A stretch of DNA of 64,000 nucleotides, from assembly GCA_963969595.1 (NCBI GenBank), contig OZ018411.1, forward strand, positions 26,534,545 through 26,598,544. Direction: 5' to 3'. Shown piece after piece: positions 34,340 to 46,682 of the stretch. The DNA comes from Neckera pumila (lineage: Eukaryota > Streptophyta > Bryopsida > Hypnales > Neckeraceae). The position numbers and the translations under genes are program-made. Numbering within the stretch: the stretch's first letter is position 1; every line of letters begins with the position of its first letter. A model generated the notes under the pieces. That model searched no databases. It was not told the DNA's origin and was given only the letters and a program-made list of their open reading frames with translations.

Positions 34340-34407
34340 GGAATAGTATAAGAGTGTGGTGTCAAAGGCCCATATAGACCTTTAGTACCACTCTTTTACA
34401 CTATTCC
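34340..34407. repeat. Short hairpin, small-RNA-precursor-like
   Basis: GGAATAGTATAAGAGTGTGG pairs with CCACTCTTTTACACTATTCC; stem about 29 bp, loop about 9 bp. Pairing continues weakly outward (AATGAG...CTCATT). Confidence 0.65.
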
Positions 34408-35279
34408 TAGGTTTTGGGGGCTCATTCCATGTTTATTTTCCATACTACTTGTGGTCAAGGAGTATTTTAGAGGGGAGTTTTACTTTCCCTGAAGATGATT
34501 TGAGATACGTTATTTTTACCTAATATTCTAATATTGCATATTAAAAATGAAACTTTTTTTTTATAAAAATAATTATTCTTTCAATGTATATATTCTTGTT
34601 ATAATTTTTCTTATACTTTATGCAAGTAGATGAATATATAAATCTTACTCTTATAAATGCACTTCAAATCAAAGAACACACAACCTTATACTTTACATTC
34701 TTGTTTACATAATAAAAAACTTCTACAATGAAAGAAGACAAACATTGAAACATGGCAAGTAAATAGCATCACACTTCCGCAATAAGAGAGTACATTCATT
34801 GAAGTAAGACAATTCAACACGATGCATAAAAGATAGGACACTGAAAAATTACAAGCATCTACAAGAGGCTAGTATTCAATAATGATGCATTTTGGTAAAT
34901 GCATAGTAAAGCATGGAAGAAATAGAAAAAACCGTATATTACAAAATTTACAAGGCACTTGTCAGAACTTACAAATCTATACAATACACATGAACCATCA
35001 AAATTGTAGCAAGTGATAGGGTTCACAATTAATTTATTAAACATTTCAAATTTTCAGGGGCTATATTTGCCATCATATCAACACACATTGTCAGGTAAGG
35101 AAGGTTTTGTTTTAGGGTGGCATCAAGTTTCTAATTGCAATTAAATGTGGCCTAGGATATGAAGGAATTCAATAATCATATGAAGATGTTATCATAAAAA
35201 TAGTACACCATATACATGCATATTTCACATCATATAAAATATGTACAAATGACCAAGTATTAATACTCATAATATACAT

Positions 35280-35358
<79 letters not shown>

Positions 35359-35389
35359 TTGTATACAATATCATATAAGAGATGTAGTC
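34408..35389. other. AT-rich spacer
   Basis: No gene; contains the CA/TA microsatellite listed separately. Confidence 0.3.
35278..35356. repeat. (CA)n(TA)n compound microsatellite
   Basis: About 11 CA units followed by about 28 AT units. Confidence 0.95.
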
Positions 35390-36255
35390 AATACTCAAGT
35401 GAATGAAGAAGTAAAAAATGAATGGATGTTTCTGAAAATTTGACGCAAGATGGAGACTTTTGTTCTGTGGGAATGTAAAAAAAACATTGATTGGATGTCC
35501 AGAGCAAAAATTATGCTATCAACTATCTAAAAAATTTGGGGCAATTTGGGCACTTCGGGCATCTTTTGCTAAACTCTTCATTTATTTTTGAAATTTGGCA
35601 TGTATGTATATAACATGTTGTAATATGAAATTTTTTTGAAACTAATTTTATAGTAAAAATCTCATTCCAAGAAGAGTCAAAACTCTACTGTCTAACCTTA
35701 TTGGGCAAGTTTAGAAAAAAACATTTGTGTAACTACAAACACTATAATATTGATTTTCAAAATTATTGGGTTTTTTTATATAAATTGAAATTTTTGGTCT
35801 CTAAGTTTAGGCATTTTGGATTTCAAGAAAACAAAACTCTTTTTTTTTATCAAGAAGTCACCAAAAAATCACTAACGTCTTGTCAACTCACTTGACCTCC
35901 TTATATTGCAAGGTGATTTAGAATATAATAGACCCTTTGTTGCTTTTAAAGTTTTGCTTGAGTATACCTAACCACATGTAGTACTTGATGATATAGAATT
36001 ACACTTGTATTCCAAGAGAGCTCAAAGTCTATTCACCTCATTTTGTAGGAATGAAAAGAAGTTTGTTTGTTTTTCACTTCAAACATTATAATCTTTTCCA
36101 TCTATATGGTCAAATGGGCTGAGAATTTTTCCACTCATTTTCATAATAGTCTAATAAAATTTTATATGGTTGAAGTTCAAAAAATGGTTTTACTTTCAAT
36201 TTTATCCAATGCACCAACAACTAGCATATTTTGACAATTTCTCATGAGGAACATC
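35390..36255 (+). mobile_element. TTAA-family element 19 (subfamily E), ends lost
   Basis: Interior matches element 16 in order: GTTTCTGAAAATTTGACGCAA, then TGGCATGTATGTATATAA, then TTTTGACAATTTCTCATGA. The terminal TTAACCCC sequences are not recognisable. Confidence 0.6.
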
Positions 36256-38229
36256 TAGTTAATCTTTTATAAGATAATTTCCAAATCAAATGTATGATAA
36301 ATAATTTTGTAAGCTCACATAATTATATATAATTACTTCAAATTTCAAATCCAAATCTTTTACTAATTGACTTCTGTAGTCGTTTGAAGTTTACCCTCCT
36401 AAATTCAATGACAACTCCACCTCCTGTACTCTAAGTGCTTTATGATCTCATGAAAACTTCAAATACTTTAAATCATAATTTTTTGAAAAGCTAATTTGAC
36501 AACACATAACCTCTTCAAATTTCAACTTCATAGCTTTATATTTCATTGTTTATGCCTTGTTGAAATTAAAACTTTTAGATCCAACAATAGCTCTAAATCC
36601 CTATATATCCAAGTCGTAGTGGTCACTTCCTAAATTCAAATTAAGAATTCTATAACTTTATAGAAAAATAACAAATAAACATCCACACCAAATTTCAAAA
36701 CTTGAGATATTTTCTAATCAAACTTTTATGTATGATCTAAATCTTTGCCTTTAAATTGAGTGGCTAGCCATTGAACCTTCTTCACCTCATTAAGCATAAC
36801 TTACAAATACTAACTTCAAATTTGGTGAATCTTATTGAAATTACAAGAAGAAAGAGAACATCCTCTTACAATTTCATTATAATACAAGTCTTACAAAACT
36901 TGTTATTACTTCTCAAACACTCTGCTCACCTATATACTATGAAAGAGACAAAGAAGAAGACTACCTTTTAACCAACCTCTCATGTCCACCTAGGCCAGAA
37001 GATTTCAGCCCATACTCTACCACATGGACCTTTTTCATCCATTGGCTATCCCCTTCTCTTCCATAATTCTATCCATGTCCTTTAAACAAATGTGTAATCC
37101 TCAAAGATTTACAATAAAACAAGTTTCACCTTTTATCTCAACAATCAATTTAATCAAACTCAAATTAAACATGAACTTATTTCAAAGAAAGAAAGAAAAA
37201 AGATAGTGGGACCCAATGGTAATCAAATAGAGGCAAGAAAAACTTCAAAGAAATGAAAATAATTGACCAGTTTCAGAGTTAATTGACAAATGGAGTTTTG
37301 CCACCCTTCTTAGTCTAGGTCAAGGCTTGTTGGGCTCATAGAGCGGCAAAAGTAGCTTGTGACTTTACAATAATAGCAAGAATATGCATAAAAGTTATAC
37401 AATCAACCAACTAATGACACTTCTTGAGCTATGACAAATCTAAGATAGATTAGCAAACTTCAGCATCAAGCGTTCTCCCTACGATCCTTTTTTTTCCTAT
37501 TCATTTTTTCTAAGTGAGCTTAGTTAAAATAAAAAATATAAACAATAATAAACATCTATACATAATGGAGCAATTTACATCACGATAACTTATTCTAAAA
37601 AGCACTAATAAAAATTCCTCCCACCACCTCTACACCTTTTCTAGTTATCAAAAAGACTCATATACTTTAAACTCAACAAAAATATCTAGGGCCTCTTACG
37701 TGTCTGCTAGGAGTAAAAATTGAATTTTTTCAATGCCATCAATGAGTACTTGTGCCTCTTCTCTTTCCATTTAAGACCCTTCTTCCATTCATCTCAAAAA
37801 AACCTCAACTTCATCAAATCAGTTGTGCAAGGAAAGGTGTAAGGATTTGATGAAGACATACCCTAAGATGACTTGATATACTTGTTGAATGTATGCTAGT
37901 TGCAATAATATTCTGTCACAACTTGCTCTAACAACAAAGATAAATTGAAGGCAACCATAGAAGTGTTAGAGACCCAAATAACTAAATGATTATCTTATGT
38001 GAAGATACTTCTAGTGTTAGAAATTTTGTGTATAGGATGCTTCTTGACTCAACTTTTGAATAACACACATCCTATGTTACTTCCACTAATTGAAAAATTC
38101 TCCTATTTGTTTATATCATTTATTACTTATAATGCCATGAATATCTTGTTGATACCTTTTGGTGAAATAAATAGTTTTCAATTTTTTTTGTCCATTTTCT
38201 TATTGGAGTCAATGATTGGACTTACGTAG
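36256..38229. other. AT-rich unassigned region
   Basis: About 2 kb without a recognisable gene. Frames of 60-76 codons (for example 37999-38229, hydrophobic) have the composition of random AT-rich DNA. Confidence 0.35.
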
Positions 38230-39317
38230 TTTCTAACCCTAATATACATTGAGCCCTGAAGTCCTTGGTGCTCAAGTACCTCATTTCTAGTAGTATTGAA
38301 TTATCCTTAATCCTCAACCTTGAAAACACAAGAGCTATCACCAAGGTATCTATGCCAAAAATAATCCAATTTGCGGGCTAGTAGGTGTACACTTCATTTC
38401 TAAATTAATCATGAAAGTCATCTATGGGCCACTTTTTAGCCTCAACATCTATATGGTCCATGTAGTGCAATTGTATATGAATGAATTTTTTGTGTTTATT
38501 TTTCAAGAATGTAATTACATGACTTCATTAAATCATTAAAACTTTAGATTTTTTTTGTGAAAATTTGAAATTACTGTGAATTTTTGAATAGAATATGAAT
38601 TTTTTTTGTATCAAATACAAAAAATGTTTTTAAAATCTGAAAATTTCTCCATATGTGTATATTGGGCCTATAGAGTATGGTACACGTATACCATGTCATT
38701 CTAAAAATTTAACATTCTACAATAATAGTTCCAAATTTCAAGTTGAAATAAAATAATTAAATTTCAAAAATTTCAAAAATTGGAGTACAAACTAGATTTG
38801 ATAAGCTTCATTTTGTAAGTGGTCTTAAATTAAAAAAAACAATTTTGTGGCTTAAATTCAGATTCAGATAAAGGAACTAAAATTATCCAAAGTAATATAT
38901 GATTAGCCACTTTAAGAAAATTCACATCAAATACAAAACATTTTCACAAAAACCAAAATTTAAAGCATAGGTATTTGTTATAGAATATAACATCATGCTG
39001 TATGCCCAAACTACCGTATCATTATAAAATTATAAAATCAACAATCCATAGTCAAAGGGCCAAAGTTCAAATTGCAATAAAATATTGAGTTTTTCAGGAT
39101 TTTCAGCTGGAATAAAAACTATATCTAATAAATGTAATTTCATTAATTAGTCTCAAATTTCAAAAAGTTCATTTTTATGGTTAAAATACACATCAAGAAT
39201 ACAGAAGAAGAAGGGGCCAAAATAAACTATATAAGGGTGATTTGTGGATTAAAGCATCTTTTTCTTTCAAAAAGTCAATCATATAATAGTGAGAGCATCA
39301 AATACTATTCACATAAT
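38230..39317. repeat. Region containing copy 3 of the old dispersed repeat
   Basis: ATCACCAAGGTATCTATG, GAAAGTCATCTATGGGCC and TTTTTAGCCTCAACATCT between 38335 and 38455 parallel the copies near 49460 and 58650. The rest is AT-rich. Confidence 0.5.
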
Positions 39318-40274
39318 CCATGAAGCCCTGAAGTCATTTCTTGCTCAAAAACCACCAAAAATTGCCACTTCTAGTGCATTTAGCCACGTAGACAAAAAAT
39401 TATATATTTTGCAAATCAAAATATAGAATCTTGTATTAGACTTTTAGACAATCATGTGATAATTTATTTGTAAATACTGACTGTAGAGATTGAAAAATAT
39501 TAGCTATAGGAGTAGGAAAAAAAAATCATTTGACCCATTTAAAAATTTCAAATCACTTTGACCACCATTAGTGGATTTTTTTCTTCACTACACTTCTTGA
39601 ATAAAAACATCTAATATATTTTAGACCATGTTAGGCATAACTCCACCAATGTTTAGAAGTAATGAAGATATGGAACACATTCAATAAAATCTTCAATGCC
39701 AATATGTGCCTAGAATTCACACTACACTATACATTTTTGAGAATAATTTTTCCATCACATTGTTTATCAAAACAAGAATCCAACTGGTGGATTGAAAGTG
39801 TCTTTGATTGTTCAAAAACCAAATAATGTGACATTAGAAAAGAAGAAAAACTCTAATTTCTAGTGAATTTAGAAGGCTATTGCAAACGCAAACATTGAAG
39901 TGGGAAAATTATGGGCCCCCTTAATGAATGGCACACTCCATATTCTCCTTTGATTCCCATTTTGTTCTTAATGCTAGTTTTCTTCAATGGATTTCCTATG
40001 AGTCTTCTCCACATCCATAGGAACATGGCTTATTGACATTTTGCGGCATGCTACTTTGAGAATGCCCGCCTACCCCCTCTCTTGCAATGTTGACAAAAAT
40101 GAATATAGTTTATGAATTGAAGTTTGATTCATGTAAAAATTATATACACACAAAGCTCTCAAAGAACTGCATCTCCAGAAAAGTTTTAAAAATCATGACA
40201 AAATTTAAAACTATACGAGCCTATTCCAAAATTAATTTTGTCACCCTTAGAGACAATGGGACTTAGGGGTTAGA
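39318..40274 (-). mobile_element. TTAA element 20, diverged
   Basis: Right end AATGGGACTTAGGGGTTAG and left GCCCTGAAGTCATTTCTTG are decayed. The interior (GACTGTAGAGATTGAAAAAT; TTAGAGACAATGGGA) follows the A-type order. Confidence 0.65.
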
Positions 40275-41012
40275 ATGCATTCAAGAAATTCCCCAAAAAA
40301 ATTTGGATAAATTTTTTTTTTTTTCCAACCTAAAACTTACCCCTCTTGAAATCATCTCCAAAAAACAAAATGTCCTCCGCCGGCGATGTCATTTCATAAT
40401 TTACCCGCCTAAATGCCAAATCAAAGCTTCATATTTTAATGATGACTAAAATTTGAAGTTAAATTAAATCTTATCAAAGTTCTAAATTTGGTATTCTAAA
40501 TAGTTGATTATCTCTTAAAGTTTATTTTAAGCATCAAATTATGTGTTTTTGATTTTTCAACTGAAGATTTTGTACAAAGGTGTCCATTGCAACTTGATTT
40601 TTTGGTGTTAGAGGCTTATGGAGATTTTGAGGGAAAATTACATTTAGAATTCATTGAAAAAACTGCAGAGTAGATTTTGAGAAGCTGAAAATCGATTATG
40701 GTTAAGTATGTTATGACCTTAAGCCTTGTATTTTTCTCTGACTTCAATTTTACATTTAACATGTAAAAATTGGATTGAAAGACTTCAAATTGCTTTGATA
40801 GTGTTAGCACTCTCTTGATCAAACATTATAATTTTCCAATCCACAAGTGAAATTGTTGTGTTTTCTTTTCCTATGTGATCTATAATATATCTAGTTTGAA
40901 TTCATACGGTTATAATTTTTCAAAAATTGAGAAAACTAATCCAAACTTGGATTTTTTGTTTAGTTTTGAGCAAACTCCAAGAAGCTCAAAAGAGGCCTTG
41001 GGCATTTAGGGG
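40275..41012. repeat. Probable remnant of a TTAA element
   Basis: Ends in AGAGGCCTTGGGCATTTAGG followed by GGGGTAA at 41008-41014, resembling a B-end. The left boundary is not found. Confidence 0.4.
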
Positions 41013-41013
41013 G

Positions 41014-41947
41014 GTAAGCATCTCCACTAGTAAGGCTAAAAAATGAGTACGCCAGATTGTCTTTGGCTTTGTCACATTTTGGAGAATGATCATGTTTGGT
41101 TCCGTGGCCTGCACCAGCAAGAGTTTGAAATGGACCATTGACTTGACAAAACCCGCTCTCCAAGGCGTAGAGTTATGAGCCACACTAGGGGCCATAGCGC
41201 AGTTGGGAGTTGTGGCAGTTGCTCAGCCAAAGAAGGCTCCACATTTGCTCCAAACTCGAGCTTAAGGCACCCCCACAACAACTCAGTGAACAAGGGCGTC
41301 AACCAAGGAATTTTTGAGGTTTGGCATCCCTTGTTCAAGTGCCTCTTTATTTTAAAGAGTTGTGGCCCCACAAGGAGACTCACGAAGTGGTCAAAAGTCC
41401 ACTCATAACGACTATTTTAATATTTTGAAGAGAATCTTTGGCACATTTGAAGAAAAAAATTTCATTACATAGGGTCAAATAGACTATTCAAAGGCTTAGT
41501 GAGCTACGACCAAGAGACACTACTTGCCCATGCCCTTGCCACTTTTTGAAGTGGGCGGGTATCATTTTGCACTTGGCGTTCGTGCCATGGGCCATTATTT
41601 CAAGCCCGGCCATGCCCACTGGCCGAGTCAAGGCCTTGCACGAGCCGCCATGGGGTTGCTCTTATACTCGGGACCGCTCACCTTTCCATCTTGTAGCGGG
41701 CGACTATACATATTGTTTCCTGTAGCGACATTGGAAACAACACCAATTTATTCCTCTCTTTACATTTGTACCATGGCACAAGTCAATCATATGAGACATT
41801 GCAACTTGCAATGTGGCAACCAAATTTAGTTGTGGCATGCATTGAAAAACTAACAAGTCTCCAACTAGTGAGACAGAAGAAATCAACCGAGGTCAACAAA
41901 CCTCTTGTTACAAGGACAGTATTATGCGCCTCGGTGGAGATGCTCTC
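41014..41947. mobile_element. Possible old Harbinger-type element
   Basis: AAGCATCTCCACTAGTAAGG at the left and CCTCGGTGGAGATGCTCTCG at the right form imperfect inverted ends like GAGCATCYCCAC of the clear copies. It abuts a TTAA-element end, as the copy at 2145 does. Interior is GC-richer and contains no recognisable gene. Confidence 0.35.
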
Positions 41948-43467
41948 GAAGGTTCGGTTACAACGACTCACATTGAACTGACCTCTTGTAACTTAACTGG
42001 CAAACGAGCTGATTCCAAATGAATGCTGTGCATGAAGAAATTGAGTCAATCTACCGGTACCCAATAGATGCAGTTTCCTACTATCCATCACTTTTTCCGA
42101 TTGCATGCTATGTTTCCAATTATTTGATGTGCTTTCACTTGAACTGCTTCCATTTTTCCTGACTGAGTTCGTCCTATTGTTTGTCCATTTGGTCCACTGC
42201 AAGTTTTGGATTGCAAATCAATTGACATTTCAGGAAAAGAAAGCCACTCAATTGGCTCCATCATCTTCCACTGGACTCCTGGTTCTTTCCATTCATAGCC
42301 GCTGTCTCTTGAATTCGGGACTAACTTACATGGTGGCTTCAAGCTGTTGGCCACAGGGGTCACGCCAAGGTCCATCACTCAGTGCTGGAGCATCCGTCGG
42401 GAGTAAAAGAAATGGAAACTGCAGCTGCAACTGGGCTATGGAAGACGATCGAGATCAAGTGAAACGACAACTCATTGAGGTGCACAACTGGAGAGTACTG
42501 GACTGGATCAAAGTTGGACCATCTCTTGTCAAGAAGTTTCAGGAAGTGAACGTAGACATGATTCATAGTGCAACAAAAACACAAAACTGAGTTTGAATTT
42601 GAATTTGAATTTGAAATTTCAAACAAGCATCAGTGGACAAAGTCCAAAAGTAGATATACTAAAGTTGTAGTGTGTGACATATTACACATTATTAGGGAAA
42701 ATTGAAGAAAAACTAATTGTGATTTGAAAGAGAATTAATTTCAAAGCTAGCCATGACTAGAACTTGGTTTAGTACACCATGAATTAGAGTTACTTTATCT
42801 TTTGTCAAATTTTTTCTTAGAACTCACAAGAAACTTTTTGTGCCGGTCATTACATGTTTGTATACATCACTTTAAATTGTTGTATACAAAAATTGAAGGA
42901 AGTTGACAATAATAGAATTTAAAATGTTAATAATTTGACAAACATGCAAATGATGTTGGTTTTCACAATATTTGAATTGCTTTATGGAATTGAGAGCATG
43001 GGAATTTGCATTAGCAATTGTACAGAGAGTATAGGTTGCAACATGGACCATTGTTACGTCTTAATGCCCTTGCATTTGAAATATTTGTTGAATAGGACAA
43101 TGCATTGAATTTATATTTTAGAATTGTATGATGCATTTTTAGGTTCAATTTTTTGGTACAAAGACTAGAGTTTTTGACGCATGTAACTAATCCAACAAAT
43201 CCCAAGAAAATTAAATTATCATTATGAATATCATCAAAAGTTGAAAATTGCCAAAAATTATACTAACCTTCATAAAATAGACAATTTTTTTACCATATGC
43301 CTTGTAGGATACAAATAAATCAGAATGACTTGTAATAAATGTTGCATTATGGAAAAATCTTGGGTTAGTACTACCACTACTATGAGGGATCTTAAATACT
43401 ACAATGTAGGTTGTTCATTTGTAGCACCACATTTGGACTGACAATGAATACTAAGTATCACTTCACT
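41948..43467. other. Unassigned region with a 161-codon frame
   Basis: The frame at 42105-42590 (+) is the longest outside the two genes but has no recognised motif, no family resemblance and overlapping antisense frames, so it is not called. (TTTGAA)n lies at 42592-42617. Confidence 0.3.
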
Positions 43468-43692
43468 GTAAGATAGACGTGCCCAATATCAATTGTTGAT
43501 CTAATACCACCCAAATGTAGGACCTTCATTGATTGTTGAATGAGAATCTCTAACACAAGTACATGCCTTAACTTCACTTATTGTGAAATTAAGGCATGTA
43601 CTATTACCATAGATTCTCACTCTAGAATCAATGATAGCCCTACATTTGTGTGGTATTAGGTTAATAGTTGGTATTGGGTACGTCTATCTTAC
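43468..43692. repeat. 225-bp foldback hairpin
   Basis: GTAAGATAGACGTGCCCAAT at the left pairs with ATTGGGTACGTCTATCTTAC at the right; inner arms include AAGTACATGCCTTAA with TTAAGGCATGTACT. Loop near 43580. Arm identity about 80% by eye. Confidence 0.85.
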
Positions 43693-44759
43693 CAAGAATT
43701 ACTTTCTATGGACAAAGATTGAGAATTTCACATAAATAAGTGGTTTTGTTTAAAACTATAAATTAAATGGAGAGCATAAGGAAATTCAAATTATAAAATA
43801 ACCATTTTCTTAGAGCAAAGAGGAAGGAAGAGGAAAATTTAAAAAAACTTTCTAAAGTATGAGAAAAATCAATGTGTAGAAGGACCTCTTACCAAATGTC
43901 TATACTACTTGAATATAAATATTAATTAAGGGGATCAAATTTGAAGTGTGTTAAACTTAAATCTGAAAGTTATGGTCAATTTTATATTGGTCATGGAATG
44001 TATGATGCCAAAATAATACAATATTTCTTCTTTGGACCTTTTAGAAGATTATTAAATATTTTACTATGTTAACAATTGCTATTGTATGAACATCTGTAAT
44101 TGCTACCTTATATTGCAATCAAACAAAAATTGAAGAGGCTTTGGATAAAGGAATAAAGCGTATTTCTTTACAAATAGAAGAGAAGCATCTTGAAGTGGAA
44201 AAAATAAGGTAACAGACCTCAAACCAAGCCTAAAAGTTATGTAACACCATTGACATGTAAGAGAAAACAATGTAGAATTCATGCATATACATATAGTTTT
44301 AAATGAAGAAGAATACTAACAAAAACATAGATATTGGAGGTAGATTAAATTAGCTACAAATTTTCAAAGATAATGGTTGTAGAAGTATATATATATAATG
44401 TTGATGAATCCAAACTTTATTTGATATATAGTTGCCCAAGTGGGAGGTCAAATCAACTAGGATTTTCCCAAATTTTTTGTCTTACAAAGCATCTCCTCCA
44501 CTTTATAAATATGCCTATTTATTTTTCAAAATAGTCTCTATGTCTACTTGGTTGTTGTCCTTCTACTACTTACCATTCTAGATACCCTATCTAATCACTT
44601 TTCATCTAAAAATATGATTGGACATTCCATAAGGGGCAGCTCAAGGCATAATTATCTTATTCATTTCAAAATTCATGTGAGCAAAGCATGAGCAATTTAT
44701 AATAGAGTCTCGAGTAGAGTCTCCTTTAAATTAACATTTAATTTATGAATTTGCATTGT
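43693..44759. other. AT-rich spacer, nothing recognised
   Basis: No coding frame and no clear repeat. Confidence 0.3.
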
Positions 44760-45524
44760 TTCCTTAGGAAACAAAATGAAAGTTCAAGCATGCTTCTATA
44801 ATCTCAATTTTTAATGTAATTTTTTAAATTTTTTTGTTAAAATAGAAAAAACACATTAGCTTTGTGAGAAAATAATTTTTATTTCAATGAGTACCATGTA
44901 GCAAAAATTATACCATCCTAAGTATAAATTTCAACTAACCAGGCAACAATAAAATCTACAGGAACTTATATATACACTATATGTATATAAATATTCATAT
45001 ATTCTATTTTTGTCCACATGAATAGATTTGATTAATTCTATTTTGATTAGTGATGTGAAAGCTTTGTTTTGTAGACAATCTTAGCATATTTTTGACAAAA
45101 TAAGATATTGGATTTGTTTTTGAAATTAATGTTCAAAATTTTCCAAAAGTTCCACAAGGTTTAGTATGCTTACCAGAACAATTTCACTATTAGAATTAGC
45201 GTGTTTCATTTCCATTTTAGAAATATTAACAATTATTTTTCTTTCAATTAATATTTAATACTTTTACTTAAACAATCTTTTAAAGAATAAAAATAAAATT
45301 TTTTTAAACCTTTTTTCCTAGACTTTCAATACAAAAAGTTTTAAATTCAAAATTTATAGTTCAAATATTTTAAGCTAAGAAGATTTAAAGTCTCATAGAT
45401 GCAAAAAAATAGTCTTATTCACTTTAAATTCAAAATTCTTGCAATCTACATGATTAAAGTTTGAAATTTCTTCCACACTTTTTAATTATATAAGACTAGT
45501 GCAATAAAAATCTTTAGGGATTAA
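44760..45524 (+). mobile_element. TTAA element 21, diverged
   Basis: Right end ATCTTTAGGGATTAA. The interior follows A-type order (AGCTTTGTGAGAAAATAATT; CCAGAACAATTTCACTATTAG). The left end is not recognisable, so the start is approximate. Confidence 0.6.
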
Positions 45525-45859
45525 ATGACAACCTTTTTTCAAGACCTATTTGATAAAATTGAGATAAACAATAATATATATAATAAAAAAATTGGTGCAA
45601 TTTAAAAAAAAAAAAATTCATGCATGAAAGGATTATGTTAAAATTCCAATTTATTACAATGGATTTAGAATCAATACGTTCAATCGATATAATGAGAAGT
45701 ATTAGGTGGATAACCCCCACAAACCACCACTTTTTGCTATTATGCATAGAAGCTATTATTAGATTGGTCAAATTTTCATATTTCTTGTTGACAAGTAAAG
45801 GAGGTTCCAAACACACCAAAAAATACAACATTTGCAGACTACATCAAAAGTTATGAAGG

Positions 45860-46682
45860 GTCAAAGTATTTTTATGACATTTGGAAATTTCATGACATTT
45901 GGAAATACGAGTCAAAAGTTATGGCCTAATATGTTACTTTTTTTTGTAACCGAGCAGTCTGGGCAGATAAAAAAATATCACTTTTTTCAAAAATAAAAAT
46001 TTGAAATTGGTTTTTTAGATTTATATATACGTGGAAAGCTTTGAATCATTCCATTTCGATCAATGAGTCAAACATTACAAGGATTTTTAGTTTGCTGGTA
46101 GTTATAGATTGTCTATTTTAAAATAAACTTTGAAGTTCTTTATTTCACTCCATTTTTAATATTTTTCAAAAAAAATAAAATTTTAGGATGTAGATTTTTT
46201 ATTACAACATTGCAACCATTGGGATTGGCATTTTTCAATTCCATAATTAACTTCTTAACAATTTAGTATTTTGAACCATTCTCTACTTCTTTCTACTTAC
46301 TATTTTTTTCCTATATGTTGTACAATTCCAAATAATCTGAAATTTTTCAAGCATGTAGCCAACTTGCTCTAGAGAATGATTCCAAAGAAGCACAACCATT
46401 TTAGAATTCTTTTCATAATAATTTGACCTTGTGAAGTGCAGCTGCTTAGTTATTTGCAGGGCCAAAAAAAGGACTTTTGCCACTCCAAATGCTAATATCT
46501 TCCAATCTACACGATGGAAATTTCTGAAATTTTTTCCACACATTCCCAAACCAGAGTACTACAAGATCCTACGGTTACATGTGTCCAAAAATGATATTTT
46601 TCAAAAATTTGGTACTTGTGCTAGAAATGGCAGTGTTGGAGCATTTTTGGTGAGAACATAGTCAAGGAACTTGAGGGGTTAA
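45860..46682 (+). mobile_element. TTAA element 22 (subfamily C), left end missing
   Basis: Body closely matches element 4; right end AACTTGAGGGGTTAA. Begins inside the family at ATTTTTATGACATTTGG, so about 100 bp of the left end is lost. Confidence 0.8.

Noticed and set aside
42105..42590. 161-codon frame as a gene
   Set aside because: No recognised motif, overlapping antisense frames, no visible promoter or splice context; left unassigned.
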